Positions 8,850 to 17,817 of a stretch of 64,000 nucleotides of DNA are shown piece after piece. The DNA is from Raoultibacter massiliensis (GTDB taxonomy: Bacteria; Actinomycetota; Coriobacteriia; Coriobacteriales; Eggerthellaceae). The position numbers and the translations under genes are program-made. How positions within the stretch are numbered: the stretch's first letter is position 1; every line of letters begins with the position of its first letter. The notes below the pieces were generated by a model. The model did no database searches, was not told the origin of the DNA, and saw only the letters and a program-made list of their open reading frames with translations. The stretch is from assembly GCF_900199545.1 (NCBI RefSeq), contig NZ_LT962670.1, positions 727,776-791,775 on the forward strand, read 5' to 3'.

Positions 8850-9105
8850 CAATCGAAAAGGCGCCCGTAAACGGACGCCTTCTATAAGCCCCACCCCTGG
8901 TCTAGGATGAACCCACCTCAAAAGGTGGGTGCTCGCAGCCGGCTTCCTGGCTTTCGCATCAACGGATGCGAATCTCCATTCCACCTGCTATCTTGAGCTC
9001 CCTAAAAGTTAGCATCGGTCCATCGCAAATGTGTGACCGAGGAGCAGAGCGTACCCTGAGTATATGGTTCCTTTTCAAGGAATAAAAGTCTTGACATGAA
9101 CCTGT
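8850..9105 (-). ncRNA. Candidate structured non-coding RNA, class unknown
   Basis: Read leftward, the region contains at least five strong hairpins (TTCCTT/AAGGAA near 9068; CGGTC/GACCG near 9017-9040; TGCTA/TAGCA near 8987-9014; TTCGCATC/GATGCGAA at 8954-8973; CCCACC/GGTGGG near 8911-8930), a long-range pairing (GGGTACGCTC near 9056 with GAGCACCC near 8931), and then a terminator-like hairpin AAGGCGTCCG-TTTA-CGGGCGCC followed by TTTT (8856-8882). The terminator is better on this strand. The neighbourhood next to rarA is where some bacteria carry 6S RNA, but I could not fit the 6S fold. Orientation and boundaries are uncertain. Confidence 0.3.
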
Positions 9106-9157
9106 AATCTTGCATTCGGGATCTGCGCCATGCCATCTCCATAATGCGAACAAAAGT

Positions 9158-9186
9158 TTGTGTTTGCGGGCGTCTCACGCTACAAT
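9158..9186 (+). promoter_or_regulatory. rarA promoter, suggesting a leaderless mRNA
   Basis: TTGTGT (9158-9163), a 17-base spacer and TACAAT (9181-9186) form a good sigma-70-type promoter. The start codon ATG at 9193 is only six bases past the -10 element, so transcription should begin at or within a base of the ATG. Confidence 0.65.
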
Positions 9187-9192
9187 GGGCGG

Positions 9193-10506
9193 ATGGATAA
9201 TCTGTTCACCGAAATGGAAAACGATGTGAAACGGTCGGTCGCTCCGCTGGCGGTGCGCATGCGCCCGCGTTCTCTCGACGAACTTGTGGGGCAGGAGCAG
9301 GCCGTCGGTCCTGGAAGCTGGCTTCGCACGGCCATCGAGCACGATGCTCTGAGCTCGGTCATATTGTTCGGCCCCGCCGGTACGGGTAAAACCTCGCTTG
9401 CCCACGTCATCGCCGAAACTACGAGGGCCACGTTTGTGGAGGTGTCCGCCGTCGGCGGTACGGTTTCCGATCTGCGCCGAGAAATCGATGCGGCGGAAAA
9501 ACGCCTTACGATGAGCAATCTGCGCACGATACTGTTCGTCGACGAGATCCACCGCTTCAATCGCAGCCAGCAGGATGCGCTGCTTCATGCGGTGGAGGAT
9601 CGCATCGTGGTGCTCGTGGGGGCCACAACCGAGAATCCGTTCTTCGAAGTCAACTCCGCGCTCATCTCGCGTTCGCGCGTGGTCGAGCTCAAAGGCCTTT
9701 CCGATGACGATATCCGCGAGCTTTTGGGCCGGGCTCTTTCCGACGAGCGCGGTCTGGGAGGGCTCTACGAGCTCGAAGAGCTTGCCGAAGATGCAATCGT
9801 TCTGCTTGCGGGGGGCGATGGGCGCGGCGCGCTCACGACGCTCGAGCTTGCCGCCGGCATGGTGAAGCCCGGTACGAAGAAGAAACCCGCAGTCATCAAA
9901 GAGGAATCCGTGCGAGCCGCGACGCCGCACCGGTCGCTTCCTTACGACAAGAACAAGGATATGCACTACGACATCATATCCGCCTTCATCAAGTCGATGC
10001 GCGGAAGCGACCCCGATGCGACGCTGTACTGGCTCGCTCGCATGATCGACGGGGGAGAAGACCCCAAGTTCATCGCGCGCCGCATCTTCATCCTTGCTGC
10101 GGAAGACATCGGCAACGCCGATCCCCAGGCCCTGCTTGTAGCCGAAGCGGCTTTCAAGTCGGCTGAGGTTATCGGCTATCCCGAATGCCAGCTCATCCTG
10201 GCGCAGGCCGCCACCTACATGGCGCTTGCTCCCAAGTCGAATGCGGCGTGCGGTATATTCGACGCTTTGGCTGAAGTGCGCAACGGCCCCTTGCGCAACG
10301 TGCCGAACAACCTTCGCGACCGTCATCGCCCCGGATCGGAAGACTACGGCGAGTACAAGTACCCGCACAACTATCCCGGCGGCTGGGTCGATCAGCAGTA
10401 TCTTCCCGATGGGCTCGAGCGGGGATCGTTCTACCGGCCCGGCGAGCGCGGCTGGGAGGCGTACCGCACCGAGGCGGTTTCGCGCGACCGCAAGCCGCGC
10501 GCGTAG
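9193..10506 (+). CDS. rarA: Replication-associated recombination protein RarA (MgsA)
   Basis: A 437-residue AAA+ ATPase that acts at stalled replication forks and forms a tetramer related to clamp-loader subunits. Visible motifs: Walker A GPAGTGKTS, Walker B ILFVDEIHRFN, sensor 1 VGATTENPFFEVN, arginine finger region SALISRSRV, then the RarA-specific C-terminal domain (YDIISAFIKSMRGSDPDATLYWLARMI; the NPAQ-like CQLILAQAATYMALAPKSN; KYPHNYPGGWVDQQYLP). The ATG at 9193 is chosen because the family starts just before DNLF and the promoter -10 lies six bases upstream; no Shine-Dalgarno is present, consistent with leaderless translation. Confidence 0.95.
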   Translation: MDNLFTEMENDVKRSVAPLAVRMRPRSLDELVGQEQAVGPGSWLRTAIEHDALSSVILFGPAGTGKTSLAHVIAETTRATFVEVSAVGGTVSDLRREIDAAEKRLTMSNLRTILFVDEIHRFNRSQQDALLHAVEDRIVVLVGATTENPFFEVNSALISRSRVVELKGLSDDDIRELLGRALSDERGLGGLYELEELAEDAIVLLAGGDGRGALTTLELAAGMVKPGTKKKPAVIKEESVRAATPHRSLPYDKNKDMHYDIISAFIKSMRGSDPDATLYWLARMIDGGEDPKFIARRIFILAAEDIGNADPQALLVAEAAFKSAEVIGYPECQLILAQAATYMALAPKSNAACGIFDALAEVRNGPLRNVPNNLRDRHRPGSEDYGEYKYPHNYPGGWVDQQYLPDGLERGSFYRPGERGWEAYRTEAVSRDRKPRA

Positions 10507-10706
10507 CGAAAACGGGAGCTTGCGCGCCGCGTTTGGTTCTGCCTGCTCGCTCGCCTCGGTTTTCCATCCCTTGGCCCTGCGCTTTCTTCATGCAGGTAAC
10601 ATGACAGAAACGCACTATGAACGCACCATGAAAACGGCCTTCCTTACATATAGAATCTACTACCAACGTGGTATAGTTGTGAACTCGAACTGCGAGGAGG
10701 AGTTCA

Positions 10707-11513
10707 ATGGATTTCGCTGAAATAGTACAAATCGCGCTTCCGGTCGTTTACGTCTTGGTGGGCGCCGCTCTCGTGTGGCTCGTCATCGAGCTTGTTCTTA
10801 CGATCAGGAAAACGCGCAAAACCGTCGACGACGTGCAACGCCAGATCGAGCCTACGCTCGCCAACGTCGAGGAGATCACCGAATCCCTCAAGCCCGTTGT
10901 GGCGAAGGTCGATCCCCTTGTCGAGCGCGTGTCGCTGACGGTGGATGCGGCCAACCTCGAGATCATGCGCGTTGATCAGATTCTCGAGGACGTCAACGAC
11001 ATCACCGGCTCGCTCTCTTCGGCCGTCGATGCGGTCGACACGGCGGCAAACGCCCCTCTCGAACTTGTGAACAGCGTATCGAGCAAGGTTCGCAACGTAT
11101 TCAAAACGCGCAAAGCCAGCACCGAATCGGTTACGCTCGGCCACGACAGGAAGGCTCCGGCGGCCGAGCCGAAGCACGGCGTTCACGAGGAGAAAACGGT
11201 TGTCGAAACCGCGCAGGATACCGTGAGGGCTGCAGGCGCCGTTGCCCAAGACGCGGTGCATGTTGCGCGCGACGTTGCGCAGGCGGCAAGCGACGGGGCC
11301 GACGAAGCCCACGAGCGCACCCAGGAGCGCAAGGCGGAACGCGAGGCTGCGGCCGCCGAGCGCAAAGCGGCGGCGGATAAGGCCAACGACGCCGCTTCCC
11401 AGATGGCCGATGCGGTGCATGCCGTTGTCGAGGCAGACGCTTCGGCTGCGAAGGAAAAGTACTTCACCTACGGCAACGACGCCGCTTCCGCGCCCGCGAC
11501 CGAAGCGAAATAG
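10707..11513 (+). CDS. DUF948-like membrane protein with long coiled coil
   Basis: A 268-residue protein with one N-terminal membrane helix (about residues 8-30), then a helical, coiled-coil-like region (KTVDDVQRQIEPTLANVEEITESL...) and a low-complexity Ala/Glu/Lys tail rich in heptad-like repeats. This matches DUF948/YtxG-type general-stress proteins of Gram-positive bacteria. A strong GAGGAGG precedes the ATG. An imperfect inverted repeat, CTACCA-ACG-TGGTAT, lies at about 10659-10673 upstream and overlaps a possible -10. The AI-2E permease gene follows after 8 bases, so they are probably co-transcribed. Confidence 0.7.
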   Translation: MDFAEIVQIALPVVYVLVGAALVWLVIELVLTIRKTRKTVDDVQRQIEPTLANVEEITESLKPVVAKVDPLVERVSLTVDAANLEIMRVDQILEDVNDITGSLSSAVDAVDTAANAPLELVNSVSSKVRNVFKTRKASTESVTLGHDRKAPAAEPKHGVHEEKTVVETAQDTVRAAGAVAQDAVHVARDVAQAASDGADEAHERTQERKAEREAAAAERKAAADKANDAASQMADAVHAVVEADASAAKEKYFTYGNDAASAPATEAK

Positions 11514-11521
11514 CCGCTCCC

Positions 11522-12928
11522 ATGCGCAAAGCAGACGCCGCGCTCGCCGACGATGCGAGCGAAGAGACGCCCGAGCGGGAGCGGATGCTGAAGGCCCGCA
11601 AGCGCTACTATCAGGTGTGGACCGTAGTCGCCGCTATCTTGCTCACCGGCGTTTTCGCCTATCTCATGAACGTGCTCTCGGTGCCCGTGGGCATCGTCGT
11701 GTGGACGTGCATAATAGTATTCTGCCTGCGCACGCCCGTAAACCGACTTGAAAAGCTCGGTTTGAACCGCGGCATAGGCACGACCATCGCCTACGTGCTC
11801 ATGTTCGTCGTGCTCATAGGGCTCGGCGCGCTCATGTTCTCGCCGGTGTTCGGCGTGGGCGATCAGTTCATGAATCTCGTCCAGTCGATCCCTACGTACG
11901 TGCAGCAGATCACCGATTGGTACAACAGCGTCTATCCGCAGTACGAGCATTTGTTCCAAAACGATTTCGTGAAGAACTGGATCAACGATTTGACGAGCTC
12001 GCTCGGCGGCTGGGCAAGCGAAACGGCCAAGGTGAGCGCCGAGGGCATCGTTACCGTCGGCGGCACGATTGCGAACAGCTTCATGGTGTTCGGCTTCGCG
12101 ATGGTCGTGGCGTTCTGGATACTCATGGAGTTGCCGGCCCTGGGGCGCGAGTGCCGCCGCCTCATCGGCACCAAGCACAAGGAAGACGCGGAGATGCTCC
12201 ACATCACGTTCACGCGCGTGATGGGCGGCTACATCAAAGCGACGCTTGTGCAATGCTTTCTCATCGGATTGGCCTGCGGCATCGCGTTCGCCATCATCGG
12301 GGTCCCCAACTACGCGGCGCTCGGCGGCATCACGGGGCTTCTCAACATCATCCCCGTGGTCGGGCCGTGGCTCGGAGGCGCGCTTGCGGCGATCGCCTGC
12401 GTATTCGTGAGTCCGCTTGTGGCTCTGATCGCGGTTATCGTGACCATCGCCATCCAGCAGTTCGTGTACACGTTCGTATCGCCGAAGCTCATGTCGAACT
12501 CCGTCGACGTGCATCCGGCGCTTGTCATCATCGCCCTGCTTGCAGGATCTGCGATCGGCAGCGCAATGAGCGGTTTTATGGGAGGCCTTGTGGGAATGCT
12601 CGCTTCGATCCCCGCTGTGGCTGTTGCGAAGTCGGTTTTCGTGTACTATTTCGAAAAGAGAACCGGACGGCGTATCGTTGCGAAGGACGGGGTGTTCTTC
12701 AAAGGCACGCCGACCGAGAAGGAAGGCATGCTCGTCGATCCGCTTGCCGATATGTCCTCGCCGGAGGGTGCGGGCAGGAGGAGGGCTCATCGGCGCGAGC
12801 ATGCAAGGGGACCGAAAGGTTCCGCCGAACGGGAGCAGGGTAGCCAAGACGGCGAGCCGCCTGCGAGCCAAGGCGAAAAGCCCGAGTCCTCGCAGGGCAG
12901 CGGGTCTGCCGGAAACGAAGACGACTGA
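11522..12928 (+). CDS. AI-2E family (PF01594) membrane transporter
   Basis: A 468-residue polytopic protein with the typical layout: a pair of helices near the N-terminus, a large soluble segment (about residues 120-190), then a bundle of helices containing the conserved GLLNIIPVVGPWLGG motif and PKLMSNSVDVHPALVI. Members export diverse small molecules or ions; the family name does not prove autoinducer-2 transport. The last 90 residues are a hydrophilic, Arg/Gly/Ser-rich cytoplasmic tail unusual for the family. alaS begins 24 bases after the stop. Confidence 0.88.
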   Translation: MRKADAALADDASEETPERERMLKARKRYYQVWTVVAAILLTGVFAYLMNVLSVPVGIVVWTCIIVFCLRTPVNRLEKLGLNRGIGTTIAYVLMFVVLIGLGALMFSPVFGVGDQFMNLVQSIPTYVQQITDWYNSVYPQYEHLFQNDFVKNWINDLTSSLGGWASETAKVSAEGIVTVGGTIANSFMVFGFAMVVAFWILMELPALGRECRRLIGTKHKEDAEMLHITFTRVMGGYIKATLVQCFLIGLACGIAFAIIGVPNYAALGGITGLLNIIPVVGPWLGGALAAIACVFVSPLVALIAVIVTIAIQQFVYTFVSPKLMSNSVDVHPALVIIALLAGSAIGSAMSGFMGGLVGMLASIPAVAVAKSVFVYYFEKRTGRRIVAKDGVFFKGTPTEKEGMLVDPLADMSSPEGAGRRRAHRREHARGPKGSAEREQGSQDGEPPASQGEKPESSQGSGSAGNEDD

Positions 12929-12952
12929 TATCGAGAAAGAGTACGAACGACA

Positions 12953-15586
12953 ATGGAATACATGAGCACTGCTGACATCCGCGAAAAATACCTGCGCTTT
13001 TTCGAGGCGAAGGGCTGCAAACGCATGCCTTCTTCCTCGCTGATCCCCGACGATCCGTCGCTTCTGCTGACGAGTGCGGGCATGGTGCAGTTCAAGCCTT
13101 ACTTCCTTCAGCAAAAGCATCTTGAAGCTCCCTATGTCGGAACGACGACGGCTCAGAAGTGCGTGCGTACCAACGATATCGATATCATCGGCACTACGGG
13201 CCGCCATCTGAGCTTTTTCGAGATGCTCGGCAACTTCAGCTTCGGCGATTACTTCAAAGAGGAAATGTGCGCGTGGGCACTCGAATTCTCGACCGAGGTT
13301 TTAGGCCTTCCGGTCGAGCGCCTCTACTTCACCGTATTCACCGATGACGATGAGACCATCGAAATCTGGAAATCGCTCGGCATCCCCGAGGAGCGCATTT
13401 CGCGCTTGGGCGAAGAGGACAACTTCTGGCGCGCCGGGCCTACCGGCCCGTGCGGCCCCTGCTCCGAGCTGTATTACGACCAGGGTCCTGAATTCGGCTG
13501 CGGCAGCCCCGATTGCGCCCCCGGATGCGATTGCGACCGTTATCTTGAGTACTGGAACCTCGTGTTCACGCAATACGACGGCCAGGAGGACGGCACGCTC
13601 GTCCCGCTTCCGAAAAAGAACATCGACACCGGCATGGGCCTCGAGCGCATCGCCGCCATCATGCAGGGCGTCCAATCGAATTACGAGATCGATCTCATGC
13701 GCGATCTTCTGGCGGTGGGCGAGCGCTTGACGGGCAAGACCTACGGCGAAAACGCCGAGGACGATCTGAGCCTGCGCATCATCGCTGACCACAGCCGATC
13801 GGTCACCTTCATGATTTCCGACGGGATCCTTCCCTCCAACGAGGGGCGCGGCTACGTGCTTCGCCGGCTTTTGCGCCGTGCGGTCATGAAGGGGCATCTG
13901 CTCGGCATCGAAGGCACGTTCCTGAACGAATACATCGACGAAGTCGTGAAGCTGATGGGCGACGTGTACCCCGAAATCGTAGAGAATCGCGAACTCACCC
14001 GTCGCGTCGTTCTTTCCGAGGAAGAGCGATTCGGCTCCACGCTGCGCCAGGGTCAAGCCTATCTCGACGAAGCGCTGTCCGAACTCGACGGCGACGTGCT
14101 GTCGGGAGAAACCGCATTCACCCTGCACGATACCTACGGATTCCCGATTGAGGTGACCGAGGAGATAACGAGCGCCCGCGGCATATCGGTGGATCTCGAC
14201 GGGTTCGAGCGTTCCATGGCCGAGCAGCGCGCCCGCGCCCGCGCCAACGCCAAGGATGCCGACAAGGCATGGTCGACTTACGGCGGCGTCATGAGCGAGA
14301 TTCTCGAAGAGGCGGGCCCGACCGAGTTTTTGGGCTATGCGAAAGATGCCTCCGACGTGACCGTGCTCGCGCTCGCCCAGGACGGCAAGCGCGTAAGCGA
14401 GCTTTCCGCTGGCGAATCGGGCGAGATCGTCTGCGATAAAACGCCGTTCTACGCCGAAAAGGGCGGGCAAGTCGGCGATGAGGGCACGATGGAGGCGCCG
14501 GGCGTTTCGGTGACGGTCGCCGATGCCCAGGAGCCCGAGAAGGGCCTGATCGCCCACTCGGTTACCATTGAGGAGGGCACGGTGCGCGCCGGGGATGTTC
14601 TGCACGCGGCCATCAACGTGCCGCGCCGCGAGCGCATCCGTCGCAACCATACGGCGACCCACATCCTGCATTGGGCGCTGCGCCAGGTGCTCGGCGAGCA
14701 CGTGAAACAGGCCGGCAGCTACGTTGCCCCGAACAGGCTTCGCTTCGACTTCACGCATTTCGAGGGCATGACCGCCGAGCAGATCGCCGAGGTGGAGCGC
14801 TTGTCCAACGAAAAGATCATGGAAAACCACGCCGTGCGCGCATACGAGACCTCGATCACGTCGGCACGCGAGGCGGGCGTCATCGCGTTGTTCGGCGAGA
14901 AGTACGGCGAATTCGTGCGCGTGCTCGATATCGAGGGCGTCTCGCAGGAGCTATGCGGCGGCACCCACGTGTCCGCCACGAGCGAGATCGGCTTCGTGAA
15001 GGTGACAAGCGAATCGAGCGTGGGCGCGAATCTGCGACGCATCGAGGCGGTGACGAGCTTCGACGCCTTGGCGTACATGAACAAGGTGGAAGGCGAGCTC
15101 AAGGAAACCGCCGCCGAACTCAAGGTTCCGATATTCGATGTGAGCGAACGCACCGCCGCTAACCTTAAGACGATGAAGGAGCTTGCCGACAAGCGCAAGC
15201 ATAACAAGCAGGCCGCGACTAACGGCGAAGTGCTCGCAGTGCTCGAAAACGTACTCGACGCCGGCTATCCGTTGGTCGTTGCCAACATGGGCACCGTCGA
15301 TGCCGGCGGGTTGCGCAATGCGTGGGATATCATCCGCGCTCGCATGGCCGCGCCGGGGGCCGTCGTTTTGGCCGCCGATAACGACGGCACGCCGATCCTG
15401 CTCGCGGCGGGAACGCCCGAAGCGGTGGACGCCGGGTTCGATGCCGGCGCCGTCATCAAGGCGATATCGCCCGCCATCAAGGGCGGCGGCGGCGGGAAGG
15501 CCGCTATGGCGCAGGCAGGCGGAAAAGACGTCGCTGGGCTCGACGAGGCGCTTGACAAGGCCCGCGCCTTGCTGGTCAAGGCGTAA
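12953..15586 (+). CDS. alaS: Alanyl-tRNA synthetase
   Basis: The 877-residue length is standard for bacterial AlaRS. Domains in order: class II aminoacylation core (IREKYLRFFEAKGCKRMPSS; GMVQFKPYF; FFEMLGNFSFGDYFK), tRNA-recognition region, editing domain with zinc ligands HTATH (RRNHTATHILHWAL) and CGGTH, and a C-terminal C-Ala domain ending with the GGGGG-rich KGGGGGK segment. Two in-frame ATGs (12953 and 12962) are possible; GAAAGAG upstream slightly favours the first. Followed by ruvX after 20 bases, as in other actinobacteria. Confidence 0.97.
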   Translation: MEYMSTADIREKYLRFFEAKGCKRMPSSSLIPDDPSLLLTSAGMVQFKPYFLQQKHLEAPYVGTTTAQKCVRTNDIDIIGTTGRHLSFFEMLGNFSFGDYFKEEMCAWALEFSTEVLGLPVERLYFTVFTDDDETIEIWKSLGIPEERISRLGEEDNFWRAGPTGPCGPCSELYYDQGPEFGCGSPDCAPGCDCDRYLEYWNLVFTQYDGQEDGTLVPLPKKNIDTGMGLERIAAIMQGVQSNYEIDLMRDLLAVGERLTGKTYGENAEDDLSLRIIADHSRSVTFMISDGILPSNEGRGYVLRRLLRRAVMKGHLLGIEGTFLNEYIDEVVKLMGDVYPEIVENRELTRRVVLSEEERFGSTLRQGQAYLDEALSELDGDVLSGETAFTLHDTYGFPIEVTEEITSARGISVDLDGFERSMAEQRARARANAKDADKAWSTYGGVMSEILEEAGPTEFLGYAKDASDVTVLALAQDGKRVSELSAGESGEIVCDKTPFYAEKGGQVGDEGTMEAPGVSVTVADAQEPEKGLIAHSVTIEEGTVRAGDVLHAAINVPRRERIRRNHTATHILHWALRQVLGEHVKQAGSYVAPNRLRFDFTHFEGMTAEQIAEVERLSNEKIMENHAVRAYETSITSAREAGVIALFGEKYGEFVRVLDIEGVSQELCGGTHVSATSEIGFVKVTSESSVGANLRRIEAVTSFDALAYMNKVEGELKETAAELKVPIFDVSERTAANLKTMKELADKRKHNKQAATNGEVLAVLENVLDAGYPLVVANMGTVDAGGLRNAWDIIRARMAAPGAVVLAADNDGTPILLAAGTPEAVDAGFDAGAVIKAISPAIKGGGGGKAAMAQAGGKDVAGLDEALDKARALLVKA

Positions 15587-15606
15587 GAGGACGGTTTCCG
15601 AACGCG

Positions 15607-16020
15607 ATGAGGGTCATGGCGCTTGATATCGGGCAGGTGCGCATCGGCGTGGCCATCAGCGATCCAGCTGAGAAGGTTGCCACGCCCGTTGCGGTGCTGC
15701 CCGCAGCCGAAGTCGTCGGCTATGCGACGCCGTTTCGCCGCCTGCTCGAAGATTGGGAGCCCGAGCTGTTCGTGTGCGGATTGCCCTATACGATGGGCGC
15801 CCAAGAGGGCCCGCAGGCGAAGGGCATAAAGGCCACGGCCGAGAAAATCACCGATGCAACGGGCATTCCCCACGTGTTCGCCGACGAGCGGCTAAGTTCG
15901 AAGGAAGCCAAACGGAGTTTGCGTGAAAAGGGTTTAGGCGAACGGGAAATGCGCGGAAAAGTGGATATGATAGCTGCGAGCTTATTCCTCCAAGCATGGC
16001 TCGATGCTCGCCGTGCTTAA
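15607..16020 (+). CDS. ruvX: YqgF/RuvX family Holliday-junction resolvase-like protein
   Basis: A 137-residue RNase H-fold protein. The catalytic Asp in MALDIGQVRIGVAIS, the FVCGLPYTMGAQEG strand and the DERLSS and KVDMIAA acidic residues match the family, which processes the 5' end of pre-16S rRNA and may resolve junctions. It sits between alaS and mltG, the standard actinobacterial order, and is probably co-transcribed with alaS. Confidence 0.93.
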   Translation: MRVMALDIGQVRIGVAISDPAEKVATPVAVLPAAEVVGYATPFRRLLEDWEPELFVCGLPYTMGAQEGPQAKGIKATAEKITDATGIPHVFADERLSSKEAKRSLREKGLGEREMRGKVDMIAASLFLQAWLDARRA

Positions 16021-16062
16021 GGCGCGCCCTTCCGGCGCTTTAGCCCAATAGAAAGGTTTTCG

Positions 16063-17214
16063 ATGACCCCTCGTAAACAGGTCACGTATTCGAGCCGTCC
16101 GAACCATGCTGCACGCGCGGCGCATCGGGCGGGCGAACGCCAGTTCAAGACCTATGACACGAGCCACATTCGCCCCAAAAAGAGCAAGGCTCCCATCGTG
16201 TTCGCCATCATCCTCGCCATCATTGTGATCGGCGGACTGGGCTGGGGCGGCTATACGCTGTTCACCAGCTGCTCCGCTTCCCAAACGGCGGCCGAGACGC
16301 TTGCCGAGGGCGAAAGCGTTACGGTGACGATTCCCGAAGGCTCGGGTGCGCGCACCATTGCCGAGCTTTTGCTGGATAACAAGGTCATCGGCGATTCCAC
16401 CGAATTCGTGAACCGCGTTACCGAGGGCGGGCATGATTCCGCTCTCAAGCCCGGCACCTATACGTTTACCGGGCCCCTCACGCTCGACGAGGTGATCGGG
16501 CAGTTGGTGGGCGGGCCGAACGCAAACGGCGTATCGCTGACGATTCCCGAGGGGTATACCATTGCGCGCACGGCCGAGGCCGTTGCCGAGGCGACGGGCG
16601 GTTCGGTGAGCGCCGAGGACTTCACGGCCGCTGCGAACAATGCGACGGCATATGAGGCCGATTACCCGTTCGTGGCGGGCGCCTACAACGGCTCGCTCGA
16701 GGGATTCCTGTTCCCCAAGACATACCCGATCGAGGGGGATGCGACGGCTGATTCGATCATTCGTCAGATGCTTTCCCAGTACCAGACCGAGGTCGCTTCA
16801 CTCGATTATTCGCATGCGGAAGAAGCCGGCTTGTCTGAATACGACGTTCTCAAGCTCGCGTCCATCATCGAGAAGGAGGCGGCGGCCGATAACCGCGCAA
16901 CGGTTTCGTCCGTGTTCTACAACCGCCTTGCGATCGACATGCCGCTGCAGTCCGATGCCACTACCGCCTACGAGGTGGGCAGGGAACCGACGGCCGACGA
17001 TGTGGCGACCGACGGCCCGTTCAACACGTACACGAACAACGGGCTCACTCCATCGCCCATTTGCTCGCCCGGGCTCGAGAGCATCCAGGCTGCGCTTGCT
17101 CCCGAAACGACGAATTACCTGTACTTCTACTTCGTGCCCAACGATTCGGGCGGGTTGGATTACTACTTCAGCGAAACCTACGACGAGCATCTTGCCGCTA
17201 TCGCCGGCGCGTAG
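16063..17214 (+). CDS. mltG: Endolytic murein transglycosylase MltG
   Basis: A 383-residue protein with a basic cytoplasmic tail of about 45 residues, one membrane helix (about residues 46-66) and an extracellular YceG domain. The catalytic Glu lies in LASIIEKEA; other conserved parts are LQSDATTAYEVGREP, the NTYTNNGLTPSPICSPGLESIQAAL block and YLYFYFVPN. The enzyme cuts nascent glycan strands and sets their length during cell-wall synthesis. The ATG at 16063 is preceded by AGAAAGG. Confidence 0.94.
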   Translation: MTPRKQVTYSSRPNHAARAAHRAGERQFKTYDTSHIRPKKSKAPIVFAIILAIIVIGGLGWGGYTLFTSCSASQTAAETLAEGESVTVTIPEGSGARTIAELLLDNKVIGDSTEFVNRVTEGGHDSALKPGTYTFTGPLTLDEVIGQLVGGPNANGVSLTIPEGYTIARTAEAVAEATGGSVSAEDFTAAANNATAYEADYPFVAGAYNGSLEGFLFPKTYPIEGDATADSIIRQMLSQYQTEVASLDYSHAEEAGLSEYDVLKLASIIEKEAAADNRATVSSVFYNRLAIDMPLQSDATTAYEVGREPTADDVATDGPFNTYTNNGLTPSPICSPGLESIQAALAPETTNYLYFYFVPNDSGGLDYYFSETYDEHLAAIAGA

Positions 17215-17241
17215 GCTCTGCGGCGGATTCGGCGGTTGTCC

Positions 17242-17802
17242 ATGTCCTTTGTCGAGCCTGAAAGGTACTTCTCCCGCATCTCGATGATCGATATCCAAAA
17301 GGATATCCTCGATGCGGGGTTTACCCATGTGCTGCTTGATATCGACAATACGATTCTCACGCGAGATACGCACGAGGTTCCGCGCGACGTGTCGTTTTGG
17401 CTGTCGAAGGCGCGCAGTGCCGGACTGACGTTTTGCCTGGTGTCGAACAACTGGCACGAAGGCGTCTACGATTTGGCCCGGCGGCTCGATCTTCCCATCG
17501 TCGCCAAGGCGGTGAAGCCTTTGCCGCCTGCGTTCCTCGTTGCCCTTCGCAAGATCGGCGCGAAGCGCAAGACCACGGTTATGATCGGCGATCAGCTGAT
17601 CACCGATGTGCTCGGGGCGCATTTCCTCGGCATGACGGCTTACATGCTGCAGCCGCTTGTCGAGCAGGACCTCAAGCACACGCTGCTGCTTCGCAACGTC
17701 GAGCGGGCGTTCATGGGCGATCGCGAGCCCGAAGGCGCCTCGGTGCAGGCTGCAGAAGAGCTGTCTGACGAGTCGAGCGCACAGGCGATTAACCAAGGAT
17801 AG
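17242..17802 (+). CDS. YqeG-type HAD superfamily (IIIA) phosphatase
   Basis: A 186-residue HAD hydrolase: nucleophile motif LLDIDNTIL, motif II LVSNN, the Lys in VAKAVKPLPPAF and motif IV MIGDQLITDV. YqeG-like proteins are conserved beside aroE/aroC in Gram-positive bacteria; the substrate is not settled. The ATG at 17242 is used; a TTG two codons earlier is the alternative. A short Glu/Ser-rich tail follows the domain. It lies 27 bases after mltG and 15 before aroE. Confidence 0.88.
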   Translation: MSFVEPERYFSRISMIDIQKDILDAGFTHVLLDIDNTILTRDTHEVPRDVSFWLSKARSAGLTFCLVSNNWHEGVYDLARRLDLPIVAKAVKPLPPAFLVALRKIGAKRKTTVMIGDQLITDVLGAHFLGMTAYMLQPLVEQDLKHTLLLRNVERAFMGDREPEGASVQAAEELSDESSAQAINQG

Positions 17803-17817
17803 GGCGAAAGGATCGCT

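Larger units (their letters stand above)
8586..9192. other. Structured intergenic region without protein genes
   Basis: No convincing reading frame here. The left part has nested pairings (CCGTCAA 8670-8676 with TTGACGG 8774-8780; CGCGCGG-rich arm near 8722 with TGCCGCGCG near 8748). The right part is covered by the candidate RNA below. The rarA promoter sits at the right end. Confidence 0.5.

Noticed and set aside
8937..8960. B12-box-like motif suggesting a cobalamin riboswitch on the minus strand
   Set aside because: The 16-18 base motif fits well, but the GGUG-AAUCC and CACUG core elements are missing and no gene follows on that strand, so I do not annotate a riboswitch.
8653..9120. RNase P RNA, tmRNA or SRP RNA in the gap before rarA
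   Set aside because: None of the conserved cores (GGAAAGUCC, ACAGAA..CGGCUUA, a tRNA-like end with tag peptide, or the GGAAGGNAGCAGCC loop) was found.
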